From Nonomuraea basaltis (GTDB taxonomy: Bacteria > Actinomycetota > Actinomycetes > Streptosporangiales > Streptosporangiaceae): 64,000 bases of DNA. Location of the stretch: the NCBI RefSeq assembly GCF_005893125.1, contig NZ_VCJS01000039.1, positions 1 through 64,000 on the forward strand, read 5' to 3'. Shown here one piece after another: positions 17,941 through 26,051 of this stretch. Each line of letters begins with the position of its first letter. The stretch's first letter is position 1. Made by a program: the position numbers and the translations under genes. The notes beneath the pieces are model-generated. The model saw nothing but the letters and a program-made list of their open reading frames with translations. It ran no database searches and was not told where the DNA came from.

Positions 17941-17973
17941 GCCGTCGCCGCAACCCGACCCTGCGGCGACGGC
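17941..17973 (+). terminator. Rho-independent-type terminator after the P450-ferredoxin pair
   Basis: GCCGTCGCCGCA and TGCGGCGACGGC form a perfect 12-bp stem with a 9-base loop, followed by TTCCT. It isolates the SOS-type promoter downstream from read-through. Confidence 0.8.
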
Positions 17974-18071
17974 TTCCTCACGCCGGGGGCGGAGCGGGAC
18001 CGGGATGGGAGAGCATGGGGACCCGAACAGGATGCTTCGGGTGGCGTGCCGGTCATTTCACTTCATGGTCA

Positions 18072-18127
18072 TCGAACCTGTGTTCGTGGAACCAGTTGAC
18101 ACCGAGCGTGATCGAAATTATGTTCGA
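18072..18127 (+). promoter_or_regulatory. Putative SOS promoter with two LexA boxes
   Basis: TTGACA (18096-18101), a 17-base spacer and TATGTT (18119-18124) form a near-consensus promoter. The -10 lies inside TCGAAATTATGTTCGA (18112-18127), a 16-base palindrome-like site close to the actinobacterial LexA box TCGAAC-N4-GTTCGA. A second match, TCGAACCTGTGTTCGT (18072-18087), is centred 40 bp upstream. Transcription would start near 18131 and run to the HEPN gene. Confidence 0.75.
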
Positions 18128-18265
18128 TCTAGTGGCGGTGAGGCTCGCGGCTCAACGTCACCAGGACCTGGTCGCGGGCTGTTCGCTTCCCCAAGCGAGG
18201 CCCGCGGCCAGGCTCCACGGGCGAAGGGCGCGTCCTCGTCGTCGGCGGAGACGAGTGGGCGTGTC

Positions 18266-18305
18266 CTGGCCGGACGGGGAGAGGGGAAGCTCCTCGTCCG
18301 GCCAG
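18266..18305 (+). other. Strong hairpin in the leader of the HEPN gene
   Basis: CTGGCCGGACGGGGAG and CTCCTCGTCCGGCCAG pair over 16 bp with one mismatch around an 8-base loop. It lies 90 bases before the start codon and outside any supported gene, so it may be an attenuator, a stability element or part of a small RNA. No U-tract. Confidence 0.5.
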
Positions 18306-18394
18306 CCTGGCGGAAATGTCGGTGGCGTCTGCAAGTGTTGGCTCCACCGGCGGAGACGCCGGCCGCCGCCCACGACTCCAAGGAGGCGCGCAAG

Positions 18395-18841
18395 ATGGCA
18401 CCAAGGCCTAGAGACACACCCGGGCCCCGGCTGTCGCCTGCGGTTCGGGCACACTTGACCGATTCACGTTCCTGCCTGACGGAGGCGAGCACTGCTCGCA
18501 CCGCGGCATCCCGATATGTGGCAGCCCACCTGGCTGCCCTTCGAGCGGCAGCGGCGATCCTGGCCGCCCGTCCCCGTCCCACGGAGGGCCGCAGGCGCAG
18601 GCTGCGCAGCGCGTGGGAGCTGTTGCCGGAGGCCGAGCCGCACCTGGCCGAGTGGGCCGCCTACTTCTCGGCGAGCGCCGCCAAGCGCGCCGCCGCGGAG
18701 GCGGGCATGGTCAACAGGGTCAGCGCGGCCGACGCCGACGAGATCCTGGCCGAGGCGGAGACCTTCGTCTCCACGGTGGAAGACCTCCTGGGCGTCCCCG
18801 TCCAGCCCCAACTGCCGATCGACGTCCCACTCGCCGGCTGA
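18395..18841 (+). CDS. SAV_6107-like HEPN-domain protein
   Basis: 148 residues from ATG 18395, with AGGAGG at 18380-18385. The all-helical sequence (LTEASTARTAASRYVAAHLAALRAAAAILA, then LRSAWELLPEAEPHLAEWA) matches the actinobacterial SAV_6107-type HEPN family. HEPN domains are often RNases or partners of nucleotidyltransferases in toxin-antitoxin systems; no partner is adjacent here. The apparent SOS promoter upstream suggests DNA-damage induction. Catalytic competence cannot be judged by eye. Confidence 0.75.
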   Translation: MAPRPRDTPGPRLSPAVRAHLTDSRSCLTEASTARTAASRYVAAHLAALRAAAAILAARPRPTEGRRRRLRSAWELLPEAEPHLAEWAAYFSASAAKRAAAEAGMVNRVSAADADEILAEAETFVSTVEDLLGVPVQPQLPIDVPLAG

Positions 18842-18997
18842 CTGCACGGCACGGCCGACCCCGGCCGACATGACCCGGCCGACCCCGGCGACGACGCGGG
18901 GCGGGCCGGCACCGGCGATGATGCCGGACCGGCCGACGCCGGCCGATCCCGCAGGCATGTGACGGCCAAGCCGCCTGAGCACTCCAGAAACGGCGCG

Positions 18998-19028
18998 AAG
19001 GAGCCCGCCGGCGCGGGGCGGGCTCCTT
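18998..19028. terminator. Bidirectional terminator between the HEPN gene and bldD
   Basis: AAGGAGCCCGCC and GGCGGGCTCCTT form a perfect 12-bp stem with a 7-base loop. A-rich and T-rich ends on either side suit termination of both converging genes. Confidence 0.8.
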
Positions 19029-19046
19029 GCGGTCAAACGGCAGGGG

Positions 19047-19541
19047 TCAGAACGCCTCGACGGCCCGGCGGGCCTCCGCGTCGAGGACGCCCCAGCTGAT
19101 GAGCTCCTCGGTCAGCTCGCTCGGCGACTTGTCGTAGATCACGGCCAGGGAACGCAGGTCCTCCTGGCGGATCGACAGGACCTTGCCGTTGTAGTCGCCA
19201 CGCTGGCTCTGGATCGTGGCGGCGTATCGGGCCAGGGCCCCCGCCTTCTCCTTCGGCAGCGTCGCCAGCCTCTCCAGGTCGATCACAAGCTTGGGCGTCG
19301 GGCCGAGCGGGCTGGGCGCGGCGCCGCCCGGCAGTAGCTCGGAGACGGGCACCCCGTAGAAGTCGGCAAGCTCGGCAAGCTTCTGCACCGTGACCGCTCG
19401 GTCGCCACGTTCGTAGGAACCCACGACCACGGCTTTCCACCTGCCACGCGACTTCTCTTCGACTCCATGCAGGGACAGGCCCTGCTGGGTGCGGATGGCG
19501 CGGAGTCGTGCACCCAGCGACTTTGCGTACTCAGACGGCAT
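19047..19541 (-). CDS. bldD: Developmental master regulator BldD
   Basis: 164-residue regulator that represses sporulation genes during vegetative growth when bound to tetrameric c-di-GMP. The N-terminal XRE-type domain (EYAKSLGARLRAIRTQQGLS, then RWKAVVVGSYERGDRAVTVQ) is almost identical to the Streptomyces protein. The c-di-GMP motif RGD-X8-RQDD appears here as R114-G-D116 and R125-Q-E-D128, a conservative D-to-E change. ATG 19541 gives the canonical start MPSEYAK; longer frames are not supported. A BldD-type operator lies in its own promoter. Confidence 0.95.
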   Translation of the reverse strand: MPSEYAKSLGARLRAIRTQQGLSLHGVEEKSRGRWKAVVVGSYERGDRAVTVQKLAELADFYGVPVSELLPGGAAPSPLGPTPKLVIDLERLATLPKEKAGALARYAATIQSQRGDYNGKVLSIRQEDLRSLAVIYDKSPSELTEELISWGVLDAEARRAVEAF

Positions 19542-19688
19542 CGTGTGGCCCCCCGGCTCTCGTGTTATCGCTCTCAGTAGATTGTGCTCCCTCGCGGCGA
19601 ATGCCCGGGCCACCGGGGGTCTGGTGCCTGGCTCGGCACCATCGGTAGCCATGGCCCTGGGTTTACCCCAGAACGCCACGAGGTGTGG

Positions 19689-19729
19689 TTACGCACAGTG
19701 ACGGTAAAGGGGTGGACGCCTAAGGTCAA
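19689..19729 (-). promoter_or_regulatory. bldD promoter with overlapping BldD box
   Basis: On the minus strand TTGACC (19729-19724), a 17-base spacer and TACCGT (19706-19701) form a promoter. Its downstream edge abuts TTAC-GCACA-GTGA (19689-19701), an exact match to the BldD consensus TNAC-N5-GTNA. This predicts autorepression, which is known for Streptomyces bldD. It implies a leader of roughly 150 bases. Confidence 0.75.
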
Positions 19730-19840
19730 GCTGATTGGAAAAAAGATGCCGAATCCGGTCCGGTAGGGAACGCCACAAACGCCTCTCATGTCCCGGTGGT
19801 AACGCTAATTCGTCACAGTTTGCCGACAGGGGCGGCCTTG

Positions 19841-20707
19841 TCAGAGCCGGCGGGAGAGAATCATGACAGGGCAGGTCGAGGCTCTTATGATCTTGAGGGA
19901 GGTGTCTCCGAGGAACACCCGCCTGAGCGGCCCGGTGTCACTCGAAGCGCATATGATCATCTCGCCAGGGAGCCACGAGGTCGCGCCGAGCGCCTGGGCG
20001 ATGTTGCGGCCCTCCAGCACCTCGGCCTCCACACGCACCCGGCGCGCCTGCTCCCGCGCCGCCACGCGCAGGTCCCCCGCGGCGTGCTCGCGCAGGCGGG
20101 CGAGCATGTCCTCCTCGACCTTGGCGGGCCTGCCGCTGCTGACCACCAGCGTGACCAGCCGCAGCGGGACGTCGAGCGCCACGGCGGCCATGGCCGCGTC
20201 CTTGACGGCCGCGTCGCAACCGGGGCCGCGGTGGTAGGCGACGGTGAGACGGTCGAAGGCGGCCGGCGGCTCGTCGCCGTAGCCGCGCGGGGCGAGCAGG
20301 ACGGGGACGGAGGAGGAGTGCAGGAGCTGGTCGGCGGTGCTGCCGACGGTGATGCGGCCTTTGCCCCCGTGCGGGGCGGAGCCGATCACCACGACGTCCG
20401 CGCCGCGCCTGCGCGCCAGCGCCACCAGCCCGCGCCCGCTGCCGCTGCTGGTGTGGATCACGTAGTCGGCGTCCTTGCCCGCCAGTTCGCGCGCCCGCCA
20501 GAGCGTCGCGTCGGCCTGCTCCATCAGGTATGCGCGCCACGCGGTCTCCTCGGCCTTCGCGGGCCCGGGCGGGGACCAGGCGGGCGGTTGCACGTACGCC
20601 ACCGTCAGATGCCCGTGCGCCTGTTCCTTGAGCAGTACGGCCAGCGCCAGCCCGTCCCTGCCCCGGGGCTCCGGGATGCAGCCGGCCAGCACGTTGTGGA
20701 GCTTCAT
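19841..20707 (-). CDS. Tandem universal stress protein
   Basis: 288 residues made of two Usp folds. The first carries the ATP-binding-type signature VVVIGSAPHGGKGRITVGSTADQLLHSSSVPVLL; the second ends IIRASTCPVMILSRRL and lacks a full glycine motif (SSDTGPLRRVFLGDTS). The start codon follows the permease stop directly, so it is the last gene of the arcA-arcC-permease-usp unit. Such proteins are often induced by low oxygen or arginine stress. Confidence 0.85.
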   Translation of the reverse strand: MKLHNVLAGCIPEPRGRDGLALAVLLKEQAHGHLTVAYVQPPAWSPPGPAKAEETAWRAYLMEQADATLWRARELAGKDADYVIHTSSGSGRGLVALARRRGADVVVIGSAPHGGKGRITVGSTADQLLHSSSVPVLLAPRGYGDEPPAAFDRLTVAYHRGPGCDAAVKDAAMAAVALDVPLRLVTLVVSSGRPAKVEEDMLARLREHAAGDLRVAAREQARRVRVEAEVLEGRNIAQALGATSWLPGEMIICASSDTGPLRRVFLGDTSLKIIRASTCPVMILSRRL

Positions 20708-22129
20708 CTAGGTCACCTCGGCATTCAGCCGCGAATGGCCGTAGCCGTACAGGAAGTAGCAGATCAGGCCCACGAGCATCCACAGCCCGAACGCCAGCCA
20801 GGTGACCCCGGCCAGCCCCGCCATCACGATGACGCAGAAGATCGCGCCCAGCACCGGCGTGGCGGGGAAGAGCGGCACGCGGAAGCTGCGCGGCAGGCGG
20901 GGGCTGCGGTAACGCAGGACGAGCACGCCGATGTTGACGATGGCGAAGGCGAACAGCGTGCCGATGCTGGTCGCCTCGGCGAGCTGCCCCAGCGGCACCA
21001 GCCCGGCCAGCACCGAGATGAACGCGGCGACGATGAGCGTGTTGGCGACCGGCACCTGGCGGCGCGGGTTGACCCGCTGGAAGACGCGGGGGACCAGCCC
21101 GTCGCGGGACATCGCGAACAGGATGCGCGTCTGCCCGAAGATGACGGTGAGGACGACGCTGGCGATGGCGATGACCGCGCCGAACGACACGATCAGCCCG
21201 GGCCAGGTGGCGCCCATGGCCAGGTCCGCGATGTACGACAGGCTCGCCTCGGTGCTCCGCGGGCCGAACTCCGTCCACGGCATCGCGCCGACGGCGGCCA
21301 CGGCCACGAGCACGTAGATGCCGGTCACGATGGCCAGCGACAGGATGATCGCCCGCGGCAGGTCGCGCCTGGGATTCCTGGCCTCCTCACCGGCGGTGGA
21401 GGCGGCGTCGAAGCCGATGTAGGAGAAGAACACCTGCGAGGCCGCCGCCGTGATCCCCGCCACCCCCATGGGGGCGAAAGGCGCCATGTTCCCGGTCCGG
21501 AAGGCCGTGAACGCCACCACGCAGAAGAAGAGCAGCACCGCGACCTTGATCAGCACGAACACGGCGTTGGCGGTGGCGCTCTCCGACGCCCCGTACAGCA
21601 GCAGCCAGGTGGCCAGCAGCACGATGACGATCGCCGCGACGTTGACCACCCCGCCGTCCTGGCCGGGTGAGCGGGTGATCGCCGCCGGCAGCGTGAAGCC
21701 GAACAGTGACCGCAGGAACGCGTTGAGGTATTCGCCCCAGCCCACGGCCACCGCGGCCACGGACACGGCGTACTCCAGCATCAGGCACCAGCCGCAGACC
21801 CACGCCACGAGCTCGCCCATCGTCGCGTACGCGTAGGAGTAGGAAGACCCGGACACCGGGATCGTCCCGGCCAGCTCGGCGTACGACAGGGCCGAGAACA
21901 GCGCGGTGATCGCGGCCAGCACGAACGCCAGCACCACCGCGGGACCCGCCTTCGGCACCGCCTGCCCGAGGATCACGAAGATGCCGGTGCCGAGCGTGGC
22001 GCCCACGCTGAACAGCGTGAGCTGCCACAGCGACATCGTCCGCCGCAGCTCGCCGCCAACGCCGTGGCCGCCCTCCGCCACGATCCGCTGGGTGGGCTTG
22101 GTACGGAAGAGCCGTCGGGCCAGTGTCAT
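20708..22129 (-). CDS. APC-superfamily amino-acid permease, cationic type
   Basis: 473 residues with about 12 to 14 hydrophobic helices. The N-terminal GATLGTGIFVILGQAV and SYAELAGTIPVSGSSYSYAY are classic for the cationic amino acid transporter branch. Its place directly after carbamate kinase and arginine deiminase suggests arginine or ornithine as cargo, though this is inference from context. About 10 bases after the arcC stop. Confidence 0.88.
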   Translation of the reverse strand: MTLARRLFRTKPTQRIVAEGGHGVGGELRRTMSLWQLTLFSVGATLGTGIFVILGQAVPKAGPAVVLAFVLAAITALFSALSYAELAGTIPVSGSSYSYAYATMGELVAWVCGWCLMLEYAVSVAAVAVGWGEYLNAFLRSLFGFTLPAAITRSPGQDGGVVNVAAIVIVLLATWLLLYGASESATANAVFVLIKVAVLLFFCVVAFTAFRTGNMAPFAPMGVAGITAAASQVFFSYIGFDAASTAGEEARNPRRDLPRAIILSLAIVTGIYVLVAVAAVGAMPWTEFGPRSTEASLSYIADLAMGATWPGLIVSFGAVIAIASVVLTVIFGQTRILFAMSRDGLVPRVFQRVNPRRQVPVANTLIVAAFISVLAGLVPLGQLAEATSIGTLFAFAIVNIGVLVLRYRSPRLPRSFRVPLFPATPVLGAIFCVIVMAGLAGVTWLAFGLWMLVGLICYFLYGYGHSRLNAEVT

Positions 22130-22138
22130 CCGACACCC

Positions 22139-23074
22139 CTAGAGCGTGCTCGTCAGCGGCCACCTGCCGTTGGGCGTCACGATCGTTCCCGCCGAGCCGT
22201 CGAGTATGCGCTCGGCCTCGTCCAGCTTCCCGATGGCGGCCATGTCGCCGGTCGTCTCCACGAACCGGCAGGCCGCCTCCACCTTCGGCCCCATCGACCC
22301 GGCGGGGAAGTCCAGGGCCCGCAGCTCGTGCGGCGTGGTGTGGCCGATCTCGCTCTGCCGCGGCGTGCCGAAGTCCCGCATCACGCGCGGCACGTCCGTC
22401 AGGCTCAGGTAGGCGTCGCACTCCAGCGCCTCTGCCAGGATCGCCGCGGTCAGGTCCTTGTCCACCACCGCCTCGACGCCGGTCAGCCGGCCGCGCTCGT
22501 CGCGGACCACGGGGATGCCGCCGCCGCCCGCGCAGACCACGACCACGCCCTCGCCGACCAGCCTGCGGATCAGGCGGGTCTCCACGATGCGCCGCGGGGC
22601 GGGGGAGGGCACGACGCGCCGCCAGTACCTGCCGTCCTGGTTGACCGTCCAGCCGTAGTCGGCGGCCAGCTTCTCCGCCTCCTCCCGCTCGTAGACCTGG
22701 CCGACGAACTTGGCCGGGTTCTCGAAGGCCGGGTCCACGGCCGTCACCAGCGTCTGCGTGACCATGGCGAGGACCTGCCGGCCGGGCAGCGCGTTCTGCA
22801 GCGCCTGCTGCATCCAGTAGCCGATCATGCCCTGCGTCTGCGCGCCGAGCGTGTCGAACGGGTACGGCCTGGTCAGGTTCGGGTCGGCGGCGCTCTCCAG
22901 CGCCAGCAGGCCCACCTGGGGGCCGTTCCCGTGGGTGATGACCAGCTCGTGCTCGCGCGCCAGCCGGGCGAGCGTCTTGACGGCCGTGCGGACGTTGGCG
23001 ATCTGCACGTCGGCGTCCGGCTGCTGGCCGCGTTTGAGCACCGCGTTCCCGCCCAGCGCGACGATGACCCGCAT
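22139..23074 (-). CDS. arcC: Carbamate kinase
   Basis: Transfers phosphate from carbamoyl phosphate to ADP, yielding ATP, CO2 and ammonia in arginine fermentation. The 311-residue protein starts RVIVALGGNAVLKRGQQ and has ITHGNGPQVGLL, CAGGGGIPVV and VDKDLTAAILA, all family marks. ATG 23074 lies right after the arcA stop. No ornithine carbamoyltransferase (arcB) is present between arcA and arcC. Confidence 0.93.
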   Translation of the reverse strand: MRVIVALGGNAVLKRGQQPDADVQIANVRTAVKTLARLAREHELVITHGNGPQVGLLALESAADPNLTRPYPFDTLGAQTQGMIGYWMQQALQNALPGRQVLAMVTQTLVTAVDPAFENPAKFVGQVYEREEAEKLAADYGWTVNQDGRYWRRVVPSPAPRRIVETRLIRRLVGEGVVVVCAGGGGIPVVRDERGRLTGVEAVVDKDLTAAILAEALECDAYLSLTDVPRVMRDFGTPRQSEIGHTTPHELRALDFPAGSMGPKVEAACRFVETTGDMAAIGKLDEAERILDGSAGTIVTPNGRWPLTSTL

Positions 23075-23076
23075 CC

Positions 23077-24330
23077 TCAGATCCCGTCCCGTTCCAGGGG
23101 GCAGCTCATGCAGCGCGGCCCGCCGCGGCCTCTGCCGAGCTCGCTGCCTCTGATGGTGATCACTTCGATGCCGTTGTCGCGCAGGAAGTTGTTCGTGGTC
23201 GTGTTGCGCTCGTACGCGACGACCACGCCGGGCTCCAGCGCCAGCCCGTTGCACCCGTCGTCCCACTGCTCCCGCGCGGCCGCGCGCACGTCCTGCGTGG
23301 GCGTGAGCACCGTGATGTCGGCCAGGTCCAGGGCGTGCGCGATGGCCCGGTGCATGTCCTGCGGCGGATGGTCGGTGACCTTGAGCTCCTTCTGGGTGCG
23401 GCCGGGCTCGATGGTGTACGCGGGCAGCATGCCCAGGCCCGCGTACTTGGAGAACACGCCCACGTCCAGCATCGTCATCACGGTGTCGAGATGCATGAAC
23501 GCCCGCGCCTTCGGCATGTCGAGCGCCACGATCCTGCGCGCGGAGCCGGTCCGGAACAGCCGCTGCGCGAGCATCTCGACCGCCTGCGGCTGGGTGCGCT
23601 CGCTCATCCCGACCAGCACCGAGCCGCGCCCGATGACGAGCACGTCGCCGCCCTCCATGGTCGCCGGCGCCACCGGCTGGCCCGGCATCCAGCAGTGGTA
23701 GCCGCCGTGCTCCGGCCGGTTGAACCCGCCCGCGAACGTCGGGTGATACATGTAGACGGCCTCCATGTTGACCGTCTCGCGCATGCGGGCCTTCTTCTTC
23801 ATCGCGTTGATCGACACGCCGTCGTACACCCAGCAGGAGGTGTCGCGGGTGAACAGGTGGTTGGGCAGCGGCGGCAGGATGAAGTCGTCGTCCCCCAGGG
23901 TGTGGAAGGTCACAGACTTCGGGTCGCAGCCGAGCTCGACCAGCTCCCGCTTGGTGATCCCGCCGGTCAGGTAGACCTGCAGCGTCGCCGCGTCCATGCC
24001 GTCGAGCGTGTTGCGGATGTCGTCGATCGCCACCGGGCCGAGCCAGCGCTCGTCTATGACCGCGTCGAGGATGTGCTTGCGCGCCTCCGGGATGTCGACC
24101 GTCTCCCTGAGCAGCACGTCCAGCAGGTGGATCGTGATGCCCCGGTCGCGCAGCACCTGCTGGAACTCCTCGTGCTCCTCCATCGCGCGCTGGACCCACA
24201 GCACGTCGTCGAACAGGAACTCGTCCTTGTTGGCCGGGGTCAGCCGCTTCAGCGCGAGGTCGGGCTTGTGCAGGAGGACCTGGCGCAGCAGCCCGACCTC
24301 GGAATCGACGTGGAATGTCATCCTTGCCAT
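23077..24330 (-). CDS. arcA: Arginine deiminase
   Basis: Hydrolyses arginine to citrulline and ammonia. The 417-residue protein has the family marks FLFDDVLWVQ, FTRDTSCWV, MEGGDVLVIG, FMHLDTVMTML and the catalytic cysteine near the C-terminus in GRGGPRCMSCPL. ATG 24330 (MARMTFHVDSEVG) is chosen because GGGGGG lies just upstream. It is divergent from pyrR and shares a palindromic promoter region with it. Confidence 0.94.
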   Translation of the reverse strand: MARMTFHVDSEVGLLRQVLLHKPDLALKRLTPANKDEFLFDDVLWVQRAMEEHEEFQQVLRDRGITIHLLDVLLRETVDIPEARKHILDAVIDERWLGPVAIDDIRNTLDGMDAATLQVYLTGGITKRELVELGCDPKSVTFHTLGDDDFILPPLPNHLFTRDTSCWVYDGVSINAMKKKARMRETVNMEAVYMYHPTFAGGFNRPEHGGYHCWMPGQPVAPATMEGGDVLVIGRGSVLVGMSERTQPQAVEMLAQRLFRTGSARRIVALDMPKARAFMHLDTVMTMLDVGVFSKYAGLGMLPAYTIEPGRTQKELKVTDHPPQDMHRAIAHALDLADITVLTPTQDVRAAAREQWDDGCNGLALEPGVVVAYERNTTTNNFLRDNGIEVITIRGSELGRGRGGPRCMSCPLERDGI

Positions 24331-24440
24331 ATCCCCCCGGCAAGGCCCCATGTCACACCTGTTCGCGGGCGACCCTGCGTGACGTGCCCGGCGCGGAGCG
24401 GAACGGCATGCCGGGGGCGGCCCGGGAGGGCACTCACGTT

Positions 24441-24461
24441 GTACCAGGTAGCCCCTGGTAC
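24441..24461. promoter_or_regulatory. Palindromic operator-like site between arcA and pyrR
   Basis: GTACCAGG-TAGCC-CCTGGTAC is a perfect 8-bp palindrome around 5 bases. Its ends run into TACTGT (plus strand, 24459-24464) and TACAAC (minus strand), candidate -10 elements for pyrR and arcA. It could bind a regulator that controls both directions. The regulator is unknown; it does not look like an ARG box. Confidence 0.5.
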
Positions 24462-24483
24462 TGTGTGTCCCGACCAACACCCT

Positions 24484-24513
24484 TTAAGACCCGTCCCGTG
24501 AGGCGGGAAAGGT
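24484..24513 (+). promoter_or_regulatory. PyrR-binding hairpin in the pyr leader
   Basis: The leader contains CCCGTCCCGTGAGGCGGG, a hairpin whose loop region carries GTGAGGC, close to the AGAGGC loop core of PyrR-binding RNAs. AAAGG, part of the pyrR ribosome-binding region, follows directly. This fits a PyrR/UMP-dependent block of translation initiation. Assignment rests on pattern recognition. Confidence 0.65.
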
Positions 24514-25068
24514 GGTGAGTTTCGCCATGTCCGACTCCAGGGCGGTCCTAGAGGCCCCCGACGTCCACCGCGCGCTGACCCGGATCGCGCACGAGATCCT
24601 CGAGCGCACCAAGGGCGCCGGCGACGTCGTCCTCCTCGGCATCCCGACCCGCGGCGCGACCCTCGCCCGGCGGCTCGGTGACCGGATCGAGCAGTTCGAA
24701 GGCGTCAAGATCCCCGTCGGCTCGATCGACATCACGATGTACCGCGACGACCTGCGGCTCAGGCCGGCCCGGCCGCTCGGCCGCACCGAGCTGCCGCCCG
24801 ACGGCATCGATGGCAAGGTGGTCGTCCTCGTCGACGACGTCCTCTACTCCGGGCGCACCGTGCGGGCCGCGCTCGACGCGCTCAACGATCTCGGCCGCCC
24901 CACTGCCGTCCAGCTCGCCACGCTGGTCGACCGCGGCCACCGCGAGCTGCCCATCCGCGCCGACTACGTCGGCAAGAACCTCCCCACGGCCAAGAGCGAG
25001 AAGGTCAAGGTCTACGTGCAGGAGATCGACGGGCGCGACGCCGTGCTTCTCATGAAGGAGGACGCCAG

Positions 25069-25072
<4 letters not shown>
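24512..25072 (+). CDS. pyrR: Pyrimidine operon regulator / uracil phosphoribosyltransferase PyrR
   Basis: Binds UMP and the pyr leader RNA, and can convert uracil plus PRPP to UMP. The core is LTRIAHEILERTKG, LLGIPTRG and the PRPP loop VVLVDDVLYSGRT (about 110-122), ending near YVQEIDGRDAV. Starts at GTG 24512, GTG 24515 or ATG 24527 are all possible; the AAAGGTGG run favours one of the GTGs. First gene of the pyrimidine operon; its stop overlaps pyrB (GTGA). Confidence 0.93.
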
Positions 25073-25982
<910 letters not shown>

Positions 25983-25986
<4 letters not shown>

Positions 25987-26051
25987 GTGAGCGGAGCGAA
26001 CGAACCAATGGGCACAGCATCCTGATCATTGTGCCGGCGAAGGAGGCATGA
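25983..26051 (+). repeat. MIRU-like mini-ORF linker between pyrB and pyrC
   Basis: A 22-codon frame starts at GTG 25983, overlapping the pyrB stop (GTGA), and ends at TGA 26049-26051, overlapping pyrC ATG 26048 (ATGA). Its peptide begins V-SERSERTNGHS and ends PAKEA, and its last codons carry AAGGAGG, the ribosome-binding site of pyrC. It is related to the pair between ribBA and ribH. It is probably an inserted repeat that keeps translational coupling, not a functional protein. Confidence 0.75.

Larger units (their letters stand above)
17974..18394. other. Long leader/intergenic region before the HEPN gene
   Basis: This stretch holds the SOS-like promoter (18072-18127) and a strong hairpin (18266-18305). 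A leaderless frame from GTG 18132 is open to 18458, but its Arg/Pro-rich, low-information protein looks like a shadow. No other gene is supported. Confidence 0.5.

Noticed and set aside
18132..18458. Leaderless small gene directly under the SOS promoter
   Set aside because: The frame is open but the Arg/Pro-rich product looks like noise, and the HEPN gene has a good ribosome-binding site; kept only as a possibility in the findings.
24421..24480. ARG box for ArgR upstream of arcA
   Set aside because: The palindrome there (GTACCAGG/CCTGGTAC) does not resemble the AT-rich ARG box consensus.
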